A DNA stretch of 64,000 nucleotides from Saxidomus purpurata (GCA_022818135.1 JAFMSR010000003.1:30453962-30517961); one strand, 5' to 3'; numbered from the stretch's first letter, positions 44,205-56,194 are shown. Notes: generated by a model from the sequence alone, not told the origin. Translations and numbers: made by a program.

Positions 44205-45260
44205 GTTTATTATCCCCCTACGCGGAGGGGGAGGGGGATATACCGTATTTCACCGTGTATAATACGCACTTTTAATTCAGATTTTGAGGCTTCCAGGATA
44301 CACCAATGTAGGATCTCTGACAATTTTTTCCAGCATTGAAAACATGTTGAAATCGTATAAATTAGACGAAATATTGGGAATTTCACTGAAAGCGGATGTT
44401 TACCCGTTTTTTTACTGCCTTTTTTATGAAGAGCACGAAGTGTTCCTAAAAGCCGATACCCGGTACGGCATGTACCATAAAACATTGCCGGTTGTTTTGA
44501 TAGTTTTCTTTAAGGTTTCAATTAAAATTAAACATTGTTAGCACAAAGTTTGTTGTCTCTTTAATTATCAAACAATTATTGCTGATCAATACAACATTCT
44601 GTTGATTGTTAAACAAACACGCTTATGTCTACATTTGATGGCGCTGTAATTATCGGTATGAGAAGTTTGTCAAGAAGGTGTTGAAATCTGATGTTCTCAA
44701 AGAGCATGGCATTTTTGAGTTTCTCATATTATCGATGCCTTTCATAAAAATCGATAATGATAGTCATTAATTGCTGTATTGTAATTTTTGTGTATTTTTT
44801 GTTACGGTGCTCCGATTATTGAATAACTTTCGGATACGAAAATGGCATAATTATTTTATATTTGAGGTGCGTATTATACACCATTGTAGGCTTTTTTCCC
44901 CATTTTCAAGGGCCAGATCGTGGGTGCGTATTATACACCAGTGCGTATTATACACGGTGAAATACAATAGGAATGGTCTCTGTCAATCTGTTACATTTCC
45001 TATCTGCTCCATATCTCCTTAACCCCTTTTTTAAGGATTTTGATGAAACTCAGGTCAGATGTTCACCTCATTAAGATGATGATGCTGAACCCATGAGCCA
45101 GTCATGCTGGCTTAAGGTTAAGTCACAACTTTTAGGTCAAACGTGAGTCTAACATTTCCTGTTGCTCCACATTTTCTTAACCCTTTGAAGGATTTTGATG
45201 AAACTGTTCACCTCATCAAGACAATGTGCAGCATCCATGAGCTGGTCAAGCTAACTAAAG
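44205..45260 (+). mobile_element. Hairpin element (TATCCCCCT type) interrupted by a MITE
   Basis: The 5' hairpin TTATTATCCCCCTACG / GGAGGGGGAGGGGGATA lies 36 bp after exon F. After the MITE it resumes with GGTCTCTGTCAATCTGT and two HI-like monomers (CCATATCTCCTTAACCCC, GGATTTTGATGAAACT). The 3' end is not recognised. Confidence 0.5.
44245..44965. mobile_element. 721-bp MITE with perfect 25-bp terminal inverted repeats
   Basis: The 25-base end at 44245-44269 (GTATTTCACCGTGTATAATA...) is matched perfectly in reverse complement at 44941-44965. The subterminal word GTGCGTATTATACAC recurs near 44866 and 44921. Non-coding. No clear target duplication. Superfamily not assigned. Confidence 0.75.
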
Positions 45261-45276
45261 GGGGATATAGCTGTCT

Positions 45277-45712
45277 TTTATTGATTGATTGATGTTTATT
45301 CAGGTTAAAACACACATATACATATATAAGTTACAAAAACCAGTTGCATAGTTACACAAATTAGTAATTAAAATAAAATATGAAAATAAAATGAACATAT
45401 ACAAACTTTGGAATTCGGAACTTACCATAGAAGCGTTTCTATAATATATTTGACATTTATAAATACATATTTCAACAAAGATTTAAAACATTATAAAACA
45501 ATTAAGAAAAATAAGTCAGGAAGTGCACTGTATTTTCCCTTAGCTAAGCCTAATAAATTGTTTTTGACAGCTATTTTAAATTGACTGAATTTGTTTATTT
45601 TCTTACATTCATTTGGCAGCGAATTCCAGTCATTTATTGCGCTGTAGTAAAATGTGATATTTTCTTTGCCAAAGCATTTGGGCACTCTAAAATTGTACTG
45701 GCTTGTTAAACC
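45277..45712 (-). pseudogene. 3' end of a non-LTR retrotransposon
   Basis: On the minus strand the C-terminal tail of a LINE reverse-transcriptase ORF is readable: FRVPKCFGKENITFYYSAIN, then DWNSLPNECKKINKFSQFK and NNLLG, matching the usual LWNSLP...FK tail. A short 3' UTR ends in TCAATCAATCAATAAA near 45277. The HB element at 45712 cuts it off; the apparent start MTPIYPPK is HB sequence. Confidence 0.75.
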
Positions 45713-47203
45713 CTCGAAACGAAGTTTGGGGGGGTATATAGGAGTCACCCGGGGTTGGTCGGTCGGGCGGTCGGTCAGGCGGTCCGTTGCATTTTCCTTG
45801 TCCGGAGCATAACTTGAAAACTACTAGTTGGAATTCAATACAACTTCATACAATGGTCAAGCACATTGAGAGGAAGTGCAGTGCACAAGAACCATAACTC
45901 CATCTTGACTCATTACAGAGTTATTGCCCTTTGTTACTTTTCCTTGTCCGGAGCATAACTTGAAAGGAATTCAATACAACTTCATACAATGGTCAAGCAC
46001 AATAAGAGGAAGTGCAGTGTACAAGAACCATAACTCTATTTTGAATAATTACAGAGTTATTGCCCTTTGTTACTTTTCCTTGTCCGGAGCATAACTTGAA
46101 AACTACTGGTGGGAATTCAATACAACTTCATACAATGGTCAAGTACATTGAAAGGAAGTGCAGTGCACATGAACCATAACTCTATCTTGACTAATTACAA
46201 AGTTATTACCCTTTGTTACTTTTCCTTGTCCGGAGCATTACTTGAAAACTACTGGTTGGAATTCAATACAACTACATACAATGGTCAAGCACAATAAGAG
46301 GAAGTGAAGTGCTTATGAACCATAACTCTATTTTGAGTAATTACAGAGTTATTGCCCTTTGTTACTTTTCCTTGTCCGGAGCATAACTTGAAAACTACTG
46401 GTGGGAATTCAATACAACTTCATACAATGGTCAAGTACATTGAAAGGAAGTGCAGTGCATATGAACCATAACTCTATCTTGACTCTTTACAGAGTTATTG
46501 GCCTTTGTTACTTTTCCTTGTCCGGAGCATTACTTGAAAACTACTGGTTGGAATTCAATACAACTACATACAATGGCCAAGCACAATGAGAGGAAGTGCA
46601 GTGTACAAAAACCATAACTCTATCTTGAGTATTTACAGAGTTATTACCCTTTGTTACTTTTCCTTGTCCGGAGCATTACTTGAAAACTACTGGTTGGAAT
46701 TCAATACAACTTCATACAATGGTCTAGCACAATGAGAGGAAGTGTAGTGTACAAGAACCATAACTCTTTCTTGACTCATAAGAGAGTTATTGTCCTTTGA
46801 TACTTTTCTTTGTCCGCAGCATAACTTGAAAACTACTGGTTGGAATTCAATTTAACTTCATACAATGGTCAAGTACATTGAGAGGAAGTGCAGTGCACAG
46901 GAACCATAACTCTATCATGACTCATTACAGAGTTATTGCCCATTTTTACTTTTCCTTGTCGCAGAGCATAACTTGAAAACTAGTGGTCGGAATGCAATAC
47001 AACTTCATACAATGGTCCAGCACAATGAGAGGGAGTGCAGTGTACAAGAACCATAACTCTATCTTGAGTAATTACAGAGTTATTGCCAAGAACAATATCT
47101 CTATTTTAGTTGTTTTTTTGCAAGGTATTCTGTTACTACGAACTTCCTCAGTTTATAAAGAAGTCTTTCGGGGGTATTAATCACATTAAGTGATAGCTCT
47201 AGT
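45712..47203 (+). mobile_element. HB-family element
   Basis: The 5' hairpin is truncated on its left arm (CTCGAAACGAAGTTTGGGGG remains) and GGTCGGTCGGGCGGTCGG follows. Nine monomers of about 146 bp. 3' end GGGGGTATTAATCAC-ATTAA-GTGAT-AGCTCTAG before TT. Confidence 0.75.
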
Positions 47204-47455
47204 TAGATCTTAATGTTGATTCACTTGAAAAATGCATTACTAATTAGATCGTAATGTTGATTCACTAGAAAAGCATCTAGATACCTTATTTGCCTTGACT
47301 TTCACTTAGAATACCTTGTCAATGTTATTGGATAATTTATCTATTTCCATTTGGCATTTTAATTCAACAGAACTGCTTCTTTAATGCAATGTACTGATAA
47401 ATTTGAAAGATGTTAAAATAGTACATAATGTTGAATGATACACTTCTGATTACAG

Positions 47456-47567
47456 GATGTTGTTGTACCGCACCTATCACCAAGTAGGCGTCAAGTACAT
47501 CCTCGTGTCAGCCAGTGTCAAGGGAGATGTCCTGTACGACAAGAAATGGCTGAGCCTTCATTTCAAG
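47456..47567 (+). CDS. IAP exon G: Arg-rich linker after BIR2
   Basis: A 112-nt exon, phase 0 to phase 1, acceptor ACTTCTGATTACAG, donor CAAG|GTACAC. The reading frame set by exon F gives DVVVPHLSPSRRQVHPRVS, then QCQGRCPVRQEMAEPSF. A different frame (starting MLLYRTYHQ) is longer but out of phase with exons F and H. The segment is basic and Pro/Ser-containing and probably flexible. Confidence 0.7.
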
Positions 47568-47752
47568 GTACACAGTAGATTCTGGTTATTTGCATTCACA
47601 CATTGTCAGACTAAAATATATGCAAATATCCGGAGTATCCGAAAATCGCATATCAGGCAGTTTGGACACGTTTCTATCACCATACAGTATATCGTAATAA
47701 ATAAAAAATTAATAAGTAAACTATTTAAAATACCATGCATACCTGTGCATCA

Positions 47753-48880
47753 TTTTTAGCTCGACTATTTGAAAAATAAGGAGAGCTATCCTAGTCACCC
47801 GAGCATTGGCGTCGGCGTAACCACTTATGTTAAAGTTTGCGTACCACCTCAAATATTTTCAAAGTCCATTGACATATGGCTTTGAAACTTTGCACACTTG
47901 TTCACCATCATGCCCCCAATCTGTACACAGGAGGAGGTAACTCTATCAAGCATTTTGACAAAATTATGCCTTTTTTCTACTTAGAATTTACGTTAAAGTT
48001 TGCGTACCACCTCAAATATTTTCAAAGTCCATTGACATCTGGCTTTGAAACTTTGCACACTTGTTCACCATCATGCCCCCAACCTGTACACAGGAGGAGG
48101 TAACTCTATCAAGCATTTTGACAAAATTATGCCCCTTTTTCGACTTAAAATTTACGTTAAAGTTTGCGTACCACCTCAAATATTTTCAAAGTCCATTGAC
48201 ATCTGGCTTTGAAACTTCGCACGCTTGTTCACCATCATGCCCCCAACCTGTACACAGGAGGAGGTCACTGTATCAAGCATTTTGACAGAATTATGCCCCT
48301 TTTTCGACTTAGAATTTACGTTAAAGTTTGCATACCACCTCAAATATTTTCCAATTCAATTGTCATCTGGCTTTGAAACTTTGCACACTTGTTCACCATC
48401 ATGCCCCCAACCTGTACACAGGAGGAGGTAACTCTATCAAGCATTTTGACAGAATTATGCCCCTTTTTCGACTTAGAATTTATGTTAAAGTTTGCGTACC
48501 ACCTCAGATAATTTCAAAGTCCATCGACATATGGCTTTGAAACTTTGCACACTTATTCACCATCATGATCTCAACCTGTGTACAGGAGGAGGTCACTGTA
48601 TCAAGCTTTTTTATAATATTATGCCCCTTTTTTTACTTAGAACTTACATTAAAGTTTGCGTACTACCTCAGATATTTTCAAAGTCCATTGACATATGCCT
48701 TTCAAACTTTGCACACTTGTTCACCATCATGATCCGAACCTGTGTACAGGAGGAGGTAACTGTATCAAGCATTTTGACATAATTATCCCCTTTAGAGACT
48801 CATTTACAGTCAGGATGGATATTATTTTATATTGTCAATCACTGAGAATAGTCGAGCGCGCTGTCTACTGACAGCTCTTG
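47753..48880 (+). mobile_element. HF-family element, complete
   Basis: 5' end TTTTTAGCTCGACTATTTGA / AAATAAGGAGAGCTA and GGCGTCGGCG. Six monomers of 164 bp start near 47831, 47994, 48158, 48322, 48486 and 48650 (TAAAGTTTGCGTACCACCTC). 3' end GAATAGTCGAGCG (inverse of the 5' end), hairpin GCTGTC-TACT-GACAGC (48860-48875), TCTTG. Several 60-100-codon frames here are monomer artefacts. Confidence 0.8.
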
Positions 48881-49019
48881 TATTGCTTTTTAAAACTGTT
48901 AGCAAAGTTAATTTTCATGTATTTCAACCAGTTTAAGAGCAAAAGTAGAATTCTCGACAGCGCATGAGCATAACACAGCATTTGAGAAATGCTTGGCTTT
49001 CTTCAATATTGATTTCATT

Positions 49020-49972
49020 GGTTTTTTAAAGCCAGGTGAGCTTTTAGGATGGATGATTGTCGTCCGTCGTCATTTAGATTCAAACAACATCTCCTCTGAA
49101 ACCACTGGGCAAATGTTGATGAAACTATGCAGGGATGTTCCTTGCATGAAGCTGTACCAAAATTGTTCAAAGAATTCCATTCCATGCAGAACTCTCTAGT
49201 TGCTATGGCAAAAATAGGAAAAACTTTAAAAATCTTCTCTTAAACCACAAGGCCTAGAGCTTAGATATTTAGCATGTAGCATTGTCTAGAAGACCTCTAC
49301 CAAGATTGTTCAAATTATGACCCCCAGGTCAAAATAGACCCCGTCCGGAGGGTCACTTAGTTTTATATAGACTTATTAGCTCACCTGGCTTTGCCAGGGT
49401 GAGCTTTTCTAATGGATGATTGTCAGTCGTCCGTCAACATTTTGATTCAAACGACATCTCCTCTGTAACCACTGGGCCAATGTTGATGAAACTATGCAGG
49501 GATGTTCCTTGCATGAAGCTGTACCAAAATTGTTCAAAGAATTCCATCCCATGCAGAACTCTGGTTGCTATGGCAAAAAAATAGGAAAAACTTTAAAAAT
49601 CTTCTTCTCTGAAACAACAAGGCCTAGAGCTTAGATATTTGGCATGTAGCATTGTCTAGTGGACCTCTACCAAGATTGTTCAAATTATGACCCCCGGGTC
49701 AAAATTGACCCCGCCCGGAGTGGCACTTGATTTTACATAGGCTTATATAAGAAAAACTTTTTCTCAGAAACCACAAGGCCTAGAGCTGAGATATTTGGCA
49801 TGTAGCATTGTCTAGTGGACCTCTACCAAGATTGTTCAAATTATGAGCCCTGGGTCAAAATTGACCTCGTCCCGGGTCAATTGATTTAACATAGGCTCAT
49901 ATAGGAAAAACTTTAAAAATATTCATCTCTGAAGCCAGGTGAGTGATGTAGGGCCATCTTGTTCAAGCTAGA
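49020..49972 (+). mobile_element. Two HA-family elements, the second inserted in the first
   Basis: A partial HA copy (from GCCAGGTGAGCTTTTAGG, near 49030) is broken at 49375, where TTAGCTCACCTGGCTTTGCC starts another. That one ends near 49972 with GTGAGTGATGTAGGGCCATC and TTG, its terminal hairpin shortened by about 10 bases compared with the copy at 56063. Confidence 0.65.
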
Positions 49973-50092
49973 GAGATGGAATTTGGACTATTTATGCAGT
50001 TTTGTAAAGTTATTGCCAAAATTTCTTGACTGACTTTGATTATGACCTTAGACCCACTTTCTTGCCATTATGGCCCTCCTGTTCATATTCAG

Positions 50093-50218
50093 GTGAAGAA
50101 CACACCATACCTGATGTGCAGTTGTTTCCGGGTCAACGTGGACAGGACAGAGGAAACAGGCAGCAAAGAGAACCAGTTAATGTGGAATTCATTCGCATGG
50201 ATTGTCCAATTTGTAGAG
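50093..50218 (+). CDS. IAP exon H (duplicated exon, copy 1)
   Basis: A symmetric 126-nt exon, phase 1 to phase 1, acceptor CTGTTCATATTCAG, donor AGAG|GTACAT. It encodes EEHTIPDVQLFPGQRGQDRG, then NRQQREPVNVEFIRM and DCPICRG. Being symmetric it can be skipped or repeated without frame change. The D-CPIC-RG phrase resembles the last cysteine pair of a RING (CPICRG), but no preceding ligands are present, so it is not a RING by itself. Confidence 0.8.
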
Positions 50219-52083
50219 GTACATTGACAGTGTAATCAGTTTTTAATATTTATTTGAAAATGCAAATCGCTATTTATGAAATTTTTATTTTCAAAGAATG
50301 GTTGAAGGGCGTAGAGTGTTACCCGTCTGTCAGTCCATATGTCTGTGCATGCCTCTGTACAGAAATTGTTTACCATTAATAACTTTTGAAATGTTACATG
50401 GATTTTATTCAGATTTTACATGTAGGTTAATGAACATAAAATACAGATCAAGTTTGATTTCAGATACAATCTTCGAATTCTTACTGGAGCAATGGCCCCT
50501 TTTTAACTTAAATTTCAACAAAATGGTGGTTTCTTTTCAATAACTTTTGAAAGGTTGCATTGATCTAATTCAAATTTAGGTTTAGGAAGATAAAAAACAG
50601 GTCAAGTTCAATATAGGTTACAATCCAGTAATTCTGTTAATTTGTGGTTTCTGATCATTATCTCATGACAAGTTGGATGGATTGCAGTCATATTTGCAAC
50701 TAATTTACATAACTTAATAAAATACAAGTTCAAATTTTTGTTGCTTATGCCATGGTGGTTTGTCCGTCGTCTGTCTGTCTGTCAGTCATCAAACATGCTC
50801 AGAAGGTTCCCTGTAACATGTAGATGATCAATCAGTGGGTGAAAGTTCAGGGTCATATTGACCTTCATTAAATTTTCCTTGATAATGATCTACAGGTCTC
50901 ATTTTTCATTCAACTTACATTGAACTTGCCCAGAAGGTTCCCTGTAACATGTAGATGATCCCTTTTGCTTTTGGGGTCAGTGGGTCAAAGGTCACCTCTG
51001 TTAGATTTTCCTTGATAGCGCTCTACAGATCACAGTTTTCATTCAACTTTCATTGAACTTGCTCAGAAGGTTCCCTGTAACATGTCGACAAAGTCAAGTA
51101 TTACCTAGAAGCTCCATGTCTGATTTTTACCAGACTTGCTCTGTAGCATCCTTGCATTGACCCGGTTCAAAAAATAGGAAATGATGCCAGTCCAGTGGAC
51201 ACGGGTCGCTGCTACTAAAAATAGAAAAACCTTTAAACTGCTTCTTTTCATGAACCAATAGATGGAATGTTATCAAACTTGCTCTGTAGCATCCTTGCAT
51301 TGACCCCGTTCAAAAAATAGGAAATGATGCCAGTCCAGTGGACACGGGTCGCTGCTACTAAAAATAGAAAAACCTTTAAACTGCTTCTTTTCATGAACCA
51401 ATAGATGGAATGTTATCAAACTTGCTCTGTAGCATCCTTGCATTGACCCCGTTCAAAAAATAGGAAATGATGCCAGTCCAGTGGACACGGGTCGCTGCTA
51501 CTAAAAATAGAAAAACCTTTAAACTGCTTTTTTTCATGAACCAATAGATGAAATGTTATCAAACTTGCTCTGTAGCATCCTTGCTTTGTCCCCTTTCAAA
51601 AATAGGAAATGGTTCTACTAGTGCACACAGGGGCCGCTGTTAGTAAAAATAGAAAAAATCTTTTAATGGCTTCTTCTCATGAACCGATGGATGGCATGTC
51701 ACCAGACTTGCTCTGTAGCATCCTTGCATTGTTCCCTTTCAAAAAACAGGAAATGGATCTGGTCCAGTGCACACAAGGGGCCGCTTTTACAAAAATAAGT
51801 AAAATCTTTGAATACAGTTTGATATACTGCATTACAATGGTATAGAGTACTACAATACTTTACAGTACTACAGTATTTGATAGTACCATAGAGTACTTTA
51901 ATGCTATAGTGACCAGCACATAAGTGGTATCACTTTGAGTGGTAGTTGTAGTTAATTCAGTTTTAGTTAAGGACATTAATTGCAGTGTTGACCACTTGAA
52001 ATTTAGCTTGCTAAGATAAGTGACCACTTAGGGTGAAATTTAGCCTTCTTGTTTAAAATTAATAGTTCTTAATTTCTTTTAAG
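50219..52083 (+). repeat. Intron H-M with HK-like monomers
   Basis: From about 50745 (GCTTATGCCATGGTGGTTTG, GTCCGTCGTCTGTCTGTCTG) HK-like monomers run to about 51080 (CAGAAGGTTCCCTGTAACAT). The minisatellite follows. Nothing else is recognised. Confidence 0.5.
51135..51846. repeat. 143-bp minisatellite, five units
   Basis: Units begin CTTGCTCTGTAGCATCCTTG at 51135, 51278, 51421, 51564 and 51706. The middle ones are nearly identical. Confidence 0.9.
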
Positions 52084-52119
52084 GGCTTTTCCTAGGAGAT
52101 TACACAGAGATATCATTGG
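52084..52119 (+). CDS. IAP micro-exon M (duplicated, copy 1)
   Basis: A 36-nt symmetric exon, phase 1 to phase 1, between TTAATTTCTTTTAAG and the strong donor GTGAGT. It encodes LFLGDYTEISL plus the two split Gly/Glu codons. It is conserved without change in the second copy, and joins exons H and I (or H and H') in frame. Exons this short are easily missed; evidence is phase, splice sites and conservation between copies, not homology. Confidence 0.6.
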
Positions 52120-53164
52120 GTGAGTTTGTTTTACAGGTTCTTCAAAAGTACTCAGTATTTCAGGTCATATGCATGGATTTCTGAAAGATAAATATTTAAA
52201 TTTCAATCTCACTTATATTCTCAAATCTTTCATTAAAATTTGCCCTGTCGTGGCAAATCTCACTCTTTATTAAACTAAAAGACCAAAGCATTCTGTTATT
52301 TAGATTAAAGTCAGTATAAAAGGAAATTTTCAGCATGTTGATGTTAACATTAAAAATGGAACTCGAAACCAGTGGTGTCATGGGTAAAGAAAACTAAATT
52401 AGAATCAAGAATTTGTGACTTAAATATGACAGTATTTAATTAACATATTCCAAGGTTGCAAACTTTTTCCTTGAGGCCAGTTTAAAAACTCTGGTTTCTG
52501 ATTGATGAACTCAGTTTAAGGGAAAGATTTGAAACAGGATCTGTATGAAGCTTTCCTACCGTAGACCCTATGAAAGGAATAGTACATGCTTAGTGCTTAA
52601 TGACAAGGGCAAAATGCCTTCTTACATTTGTAATGCAAAAAATTCAACTTTCATTCAATGTTTGTGTTGTTTTTAGCTCACCTGGCACATAGTACCAGAG
52701 TGAGCTATTAGGATTGCTCACCGTCTGGCGTGCATCCGTCCACCATTTCATCAAATCATGACTCCCATTCATTTGAACGACATCACCTCAGAAACCACTA
52801 AGCCAATTTTGATGGAACTTGGCAGGAATGTTCCATGCGGGACTCAGGTTGCTATGTCTAGGAAAAACTTTGAAAATCTTCTTAAAAACCGGAAGGCCTA
52901 GAGCTTAGATATTTGGTATATAGCATTTTCTATTGGACCTCTACCTAAATCATAACCCATGGGTCAAAATTGACCCAACCTAGGGAGGTCACCTAATTTT
53001 ACATAGGCTTATATAAGAAAAACTGTAAAAATCTTCTCAAATGAGAAAAACTTTAAAAGAAATTCTTCTCTGAAACCACAAGGCCTAGAGATTGTTCAAA
53101 TTATGACACCCGAGTCAAAATTGACCCCACCCGGGGGTCTCTTTGATTTTACATAGGCTTATAT

Positions 53165-53780
53165 CCTTTGAACGCCCATAACGTAATAAACCGTATACGC
53201 GGGTTAAGACAGGTTTGGCCTTCCATAGAAGTGACAGTAACCGTATGGGACACGTTTTGTCTGTAAGAATTTAAAGGCTATGCTGACAGCTCCTGAATGT
53301 TGAAAACTCAGACGTCCGAGGCAAATGCTGACACTTTAAGACAACCTTGAAAATGACCTTGGACACAATTTTACCAGCTTTGAAAATTTTCATTTTACCA
53401 ACATTCGCATACAGGCCCCTGTGGGATAGTGTTTTGAGCGTGTGCAAATATTTTTTCACGGACATAAAGCAGACAATCATGGCGTACTCAAACCTAGGTA
53501 TATTGACATCTTAAGAGAACACTTAAAATTGACCTCTCGTTAGCAAAAAAAAGAAGAAAAGAAGTCCATGCGCAGGTTAGCAGACAGGGTGACCCCTGCC
53601 CTGCGCGTGACCGCTGTAGGTGTGCCAATGGAAATTTTACTTCCATGTTACAGCTCAATCTATTTGCTGACGTATACAACACGCGCAGTAAACCGAAAGT
53701 AGCATAATGTGATATACAGTGTTTACAAAAACACATGCATGTCTGTCGAGTGTGTAACAAAATATGCCGGTGTGCAAAGG
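53165..53780. mobile_element. 616-bp inverted-repeat element with ATAT duplication
   Basis: Ends CCTTTGAACGCC and GGTGTGCAAAGG (inverted, imperfect). Left flank CTTATAT and right flank ATATAGG reconstitute CTTATATAGG of HA with ATAT duplicated. The minus-strand frames of 69 and 88 codons inside have no recognised family. Confidence 0.6.
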
Positions 53781-53951
53781 ATATAGGAAAAACTTTACAA
53801 ATCTATATCTCTGAAACCACAAGGCCTAGAGCTTAGATATTTGGCATGTAGCATTGCCTAGTGGACCTCTACCAATATTGTTCAAATCATGACCCCCGTG
53901 TCAAAATTGACCCAGCCCGGGGGTCTCTTGATTTTACATAGGCTTACATAC

Positions 53952-55145
53952 TATGTTGCAAAAGAAAGTGTGCTCTTAGGTTTTTGTTGATTTTTAGCTC
54001 GACTTTTCTATGAAAAGGGGAGCTATCCTACTCGCCCCGGCGTCGGCGTTGGCGTCACACCTTGGTTAAGTTTTTCGTACCACCCCACTTTATTTCAAAA
54101 GTATTAGAGGTATGGCTTTGAAACTTACCATACTTGTTTACCATCATAACCTCCATCTACAGACAAGAGTACATAACTCTGTCAAGGTTTTTGACAGAAT
54201 TATGGCCCTTTTTGGACTTAGAAAGTGTATTGAGCTTGGTTAAGTTTTTCGTACCACCTCACTTTATTTCAAAACCACTGGAGGTATTGCTTTGAAACTA
54301 ACCGTACTTGTTTACCATCACGACCTTCATCAACAGACAAGAGGACATAACTCTGTCAAGGTTTTTGACAGAATTATGCCCCTTTTTTACTTAGAAAATA
54401 CATTGAATATGGGTAAAATCCTCTTATTGCCTTAACCCTTTGAGATATTGCTTTGAAACTTTTAATGCTATTTCACATCATTACCCCCATCTGTACGCAA
54501 GAGAAGGTAACTCTGTCAGGGATTTGTTTTAAAAATTAAGGCCTTTTATCAACTTAGAATCTTGGTTAAGTTTTTCGTACCAGTCCACTTTTTGACTGAA
54601 CTGTTTGAGATATTAATTTGAAAGTTGGAATACTTGTTTACCATCATGATTCCCAAACATGGGGAGGAGAAGGTAATTCTGTCAAGGATTTTATTTGAAT
54701 TATGGCCCTTTTTGACTTAGAAACTCAGTTAAAATTTCCACTTGTTAACTTAACCATTTGAGATATTACTTTGAAAGTTGGAGTACTTATGTACCATCGT
54801 AAGACCTATCTGTAAGCAAAAGAAGATAACTCTTCTTGATTTGTACTTATAAATTCCTAGTTAAAGTCTTGTGTGCCCTTAACTGTCAAAGTTTTGTTTT
54901 ATTGGCAAGCACTAAAAAAGTCGAGCACGCTGTCCTACTGACAGCTCTTGTATATATCTTTTTTACCAGAAATATATGATGTTTGGAATTAAAATTTAGA
55001 GCAATGTATGCTCAATTTCATGTGCATTGATAGCACATTCAACAAACAGTAAATAGTGTGTAAATATAGTGTTCATAATTTAAGACTGATACGTTTATCA
55101 AATTGGAGATATTTAAAATAAAAAAGTGCACACTTTCTTTTGCAA
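53952..55145. mobile_element. Inverted-repeat element enclosing an HF element
   Basis: TTGCAAAAGAAAGTGTGC near 53956 and its inverse GCACACTTTCTTTTGCAA near 55128 bound the block. HA sequence continues on both sides (CATAGGCTTACATA and AAATATAGGAAAATCATGAG). Confidence 0.6.
53992..54949 (+). mobile_element. HF-family element, complete
   Basis: 5' end TTTTTAGCTCGACTTTTCTA / GAAAAGGGGAGCTATCCTAC with GGCGTCGGCGTTGGCG. Five diverged monomers (GTTAAGTTTTTCGTACCA, TTGACAGAATTATG). 3' end AAAAAGTCGAGC, hairpin GCTGTCCTACTGACAGC, TCTTG. Its ends match the family copy at 47753 although its monomers are clearly different. Confidence 0.75.
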
Positions 55146-55458
55146 CTGAGTAAATATAGGAAAATCATGAGCCATCGATCAAAGTTGACCCTTTCTGCTA
55201 TTGATGACCTTGTATTATAGCCAATGGTAGCCAGGTGAGCGATATAGGGCCATCTTGGCCCTCTTGTTGAAGTTAAATCAATGAAATTTTGACGATGTAT
55301 ACAGTTTTGCATGTTGATTTCAATTTCAACATTGGCTGACCTTGATCTTGGCCTATTTACCTACTTTTCTGTTTTTGAAGCCACAGCTGTGAAATTTGAG
55401 CCATACATAAAGTTTTGACTGCAGATTTCAAATTTGACCTTCACCTTTGGCTTAGTTT

Positions 55459-56063
55459 TTTTTTAAGTCACCTGGCACAAGTACTAGGGTGAGCTATTAG
55501 GATCGCTCACTGTCCAGCGAACATCGGTTCACTTTTTCCTTGAAACAACATCTCCTCTGAAACCTCTGGGCCAATGTTGATGAAAGGATGTTCCTTGCAT
55601 GAAGCTCTATCAAAGTTGTTCAAAGAATTCCATTCCATGCAGAACTCTGGCTTATATAGGCTTATATAGGGAAAACTTTAAAAATCTTCTTCTCTGAAAC
55701 CACAAGACCTAAAGCTTAGATATTTAGCATGTATCATTACCTAGTGGAGGACCTCTACCAAGAATGTTTAATTATGACCCGCGGTCAAAATTTACCCTGC
55801 CTGGGCGTCACTTGATTTTACATAGGCTTATACAGGAAAACTTGAAAAATCTTCTTCTCTGGATCACTAGGTCTAGAGTAAAGATATTTAGCATGTAGCA
55901 TTGCCTAGTGGACCTCTACCAAGATTGTTCAAATTATGAGCCCTGGGTCAAAATTGACCTCGTCCCGGGTCAATTGATTTAACATAGGCTCATATAGGAA
56001 AAACTTTAAAAATATTCATCTCTGAAGCCAGGTGAGTGATATAGGGCCATCTTGGCCCTCTTG
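55459..56063 (+). mobile_element. HA-family element
   Basis: Starts near TTTTAAGTCACCTGGCACAA / GGGTGAGCTATTAGGATCG. Ends GGTGAGTGATATAGGGCCAT, CTTGGCCCTCTTG before TT. Its last part is the left edge of duplication copy 2. Confidence 0.65.
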
Positions 56064-56194
56064 TTCAAGCTAGAGAGATGAAATTTGGAATATTTATGCA
56101 GTTTTGTAAAGTTATTGCCAAAATTTCTTGACTGACCTTGATTATGACCTTAGACCCACTTTCTTGCCATTATGGCCCTCCTGTTCATATTCAG

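Larger units (their letters stand above)
49826..53037 (+). repeat. Segmental duplication, copy 1 (exons H and M)
   Basis: This 3.2-kb block matches 55919-58858 almost base for base, including introns, exon H, exon M and the flanking HA elements. Its two ends lie within HA elements. It has five units of the 143-bp minisatellite against three in copy 2, which accounts for the length difference of about 285 bp. Confidence 0.9.
52672..55268 (+). mobile_element. HA-family element with two nested transposons
   Basis: It starts TTTTTAGCTCACCTGGCACA / GTGAGCTATTAGGATTG and ends CCAGGTGAGCGATA, AGGGCCATCTTGGCCCT, CTCTTG at about 55267. A 616-bp element sits at 53165-53780, and an inverted-repeat element carrying an HF element at 53952-55145. 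Confidence 0.7.

Noticed and set aside
44284..44541. 85-codon frame on the plus strand
   Set aside because: Lies entirely inside the 721-bp MITE and has no recognisable family.
47457..47759. 100-codon frame starting MLLYRTYHQ over exon G
   Set aside because: Out of phase with exons F and H and continues past a good splice donor; the frame entering at phase 0 from exon F fits both neighbours.
47876..48782. Overlapping open frames of 68-96 codons with repeated Cys/Pro motifs
   Set aside because: Reading of the 164-bp HF monomers; the repeat explains them fully.
49375..49972. HA-in-HA junction at 49375 as a further clean T^T insertion
   Set aside because: The left flank would predict CTTAT followed by ATAGG, and the right side does not return to the first HA copy, so the empty site cannot be reconstructed.
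50036..50227. Alternative frame over exon H (and its duplicate at 56138)
   Set aside because: Shadow of the exon H reading frame, not compatible with flanking exon phases.
53494..53760. 88-codon minus-strand frame
   Set aside because: Contained in a non-autonomous inverted-repeat element; no family recognised and no supporting signals.
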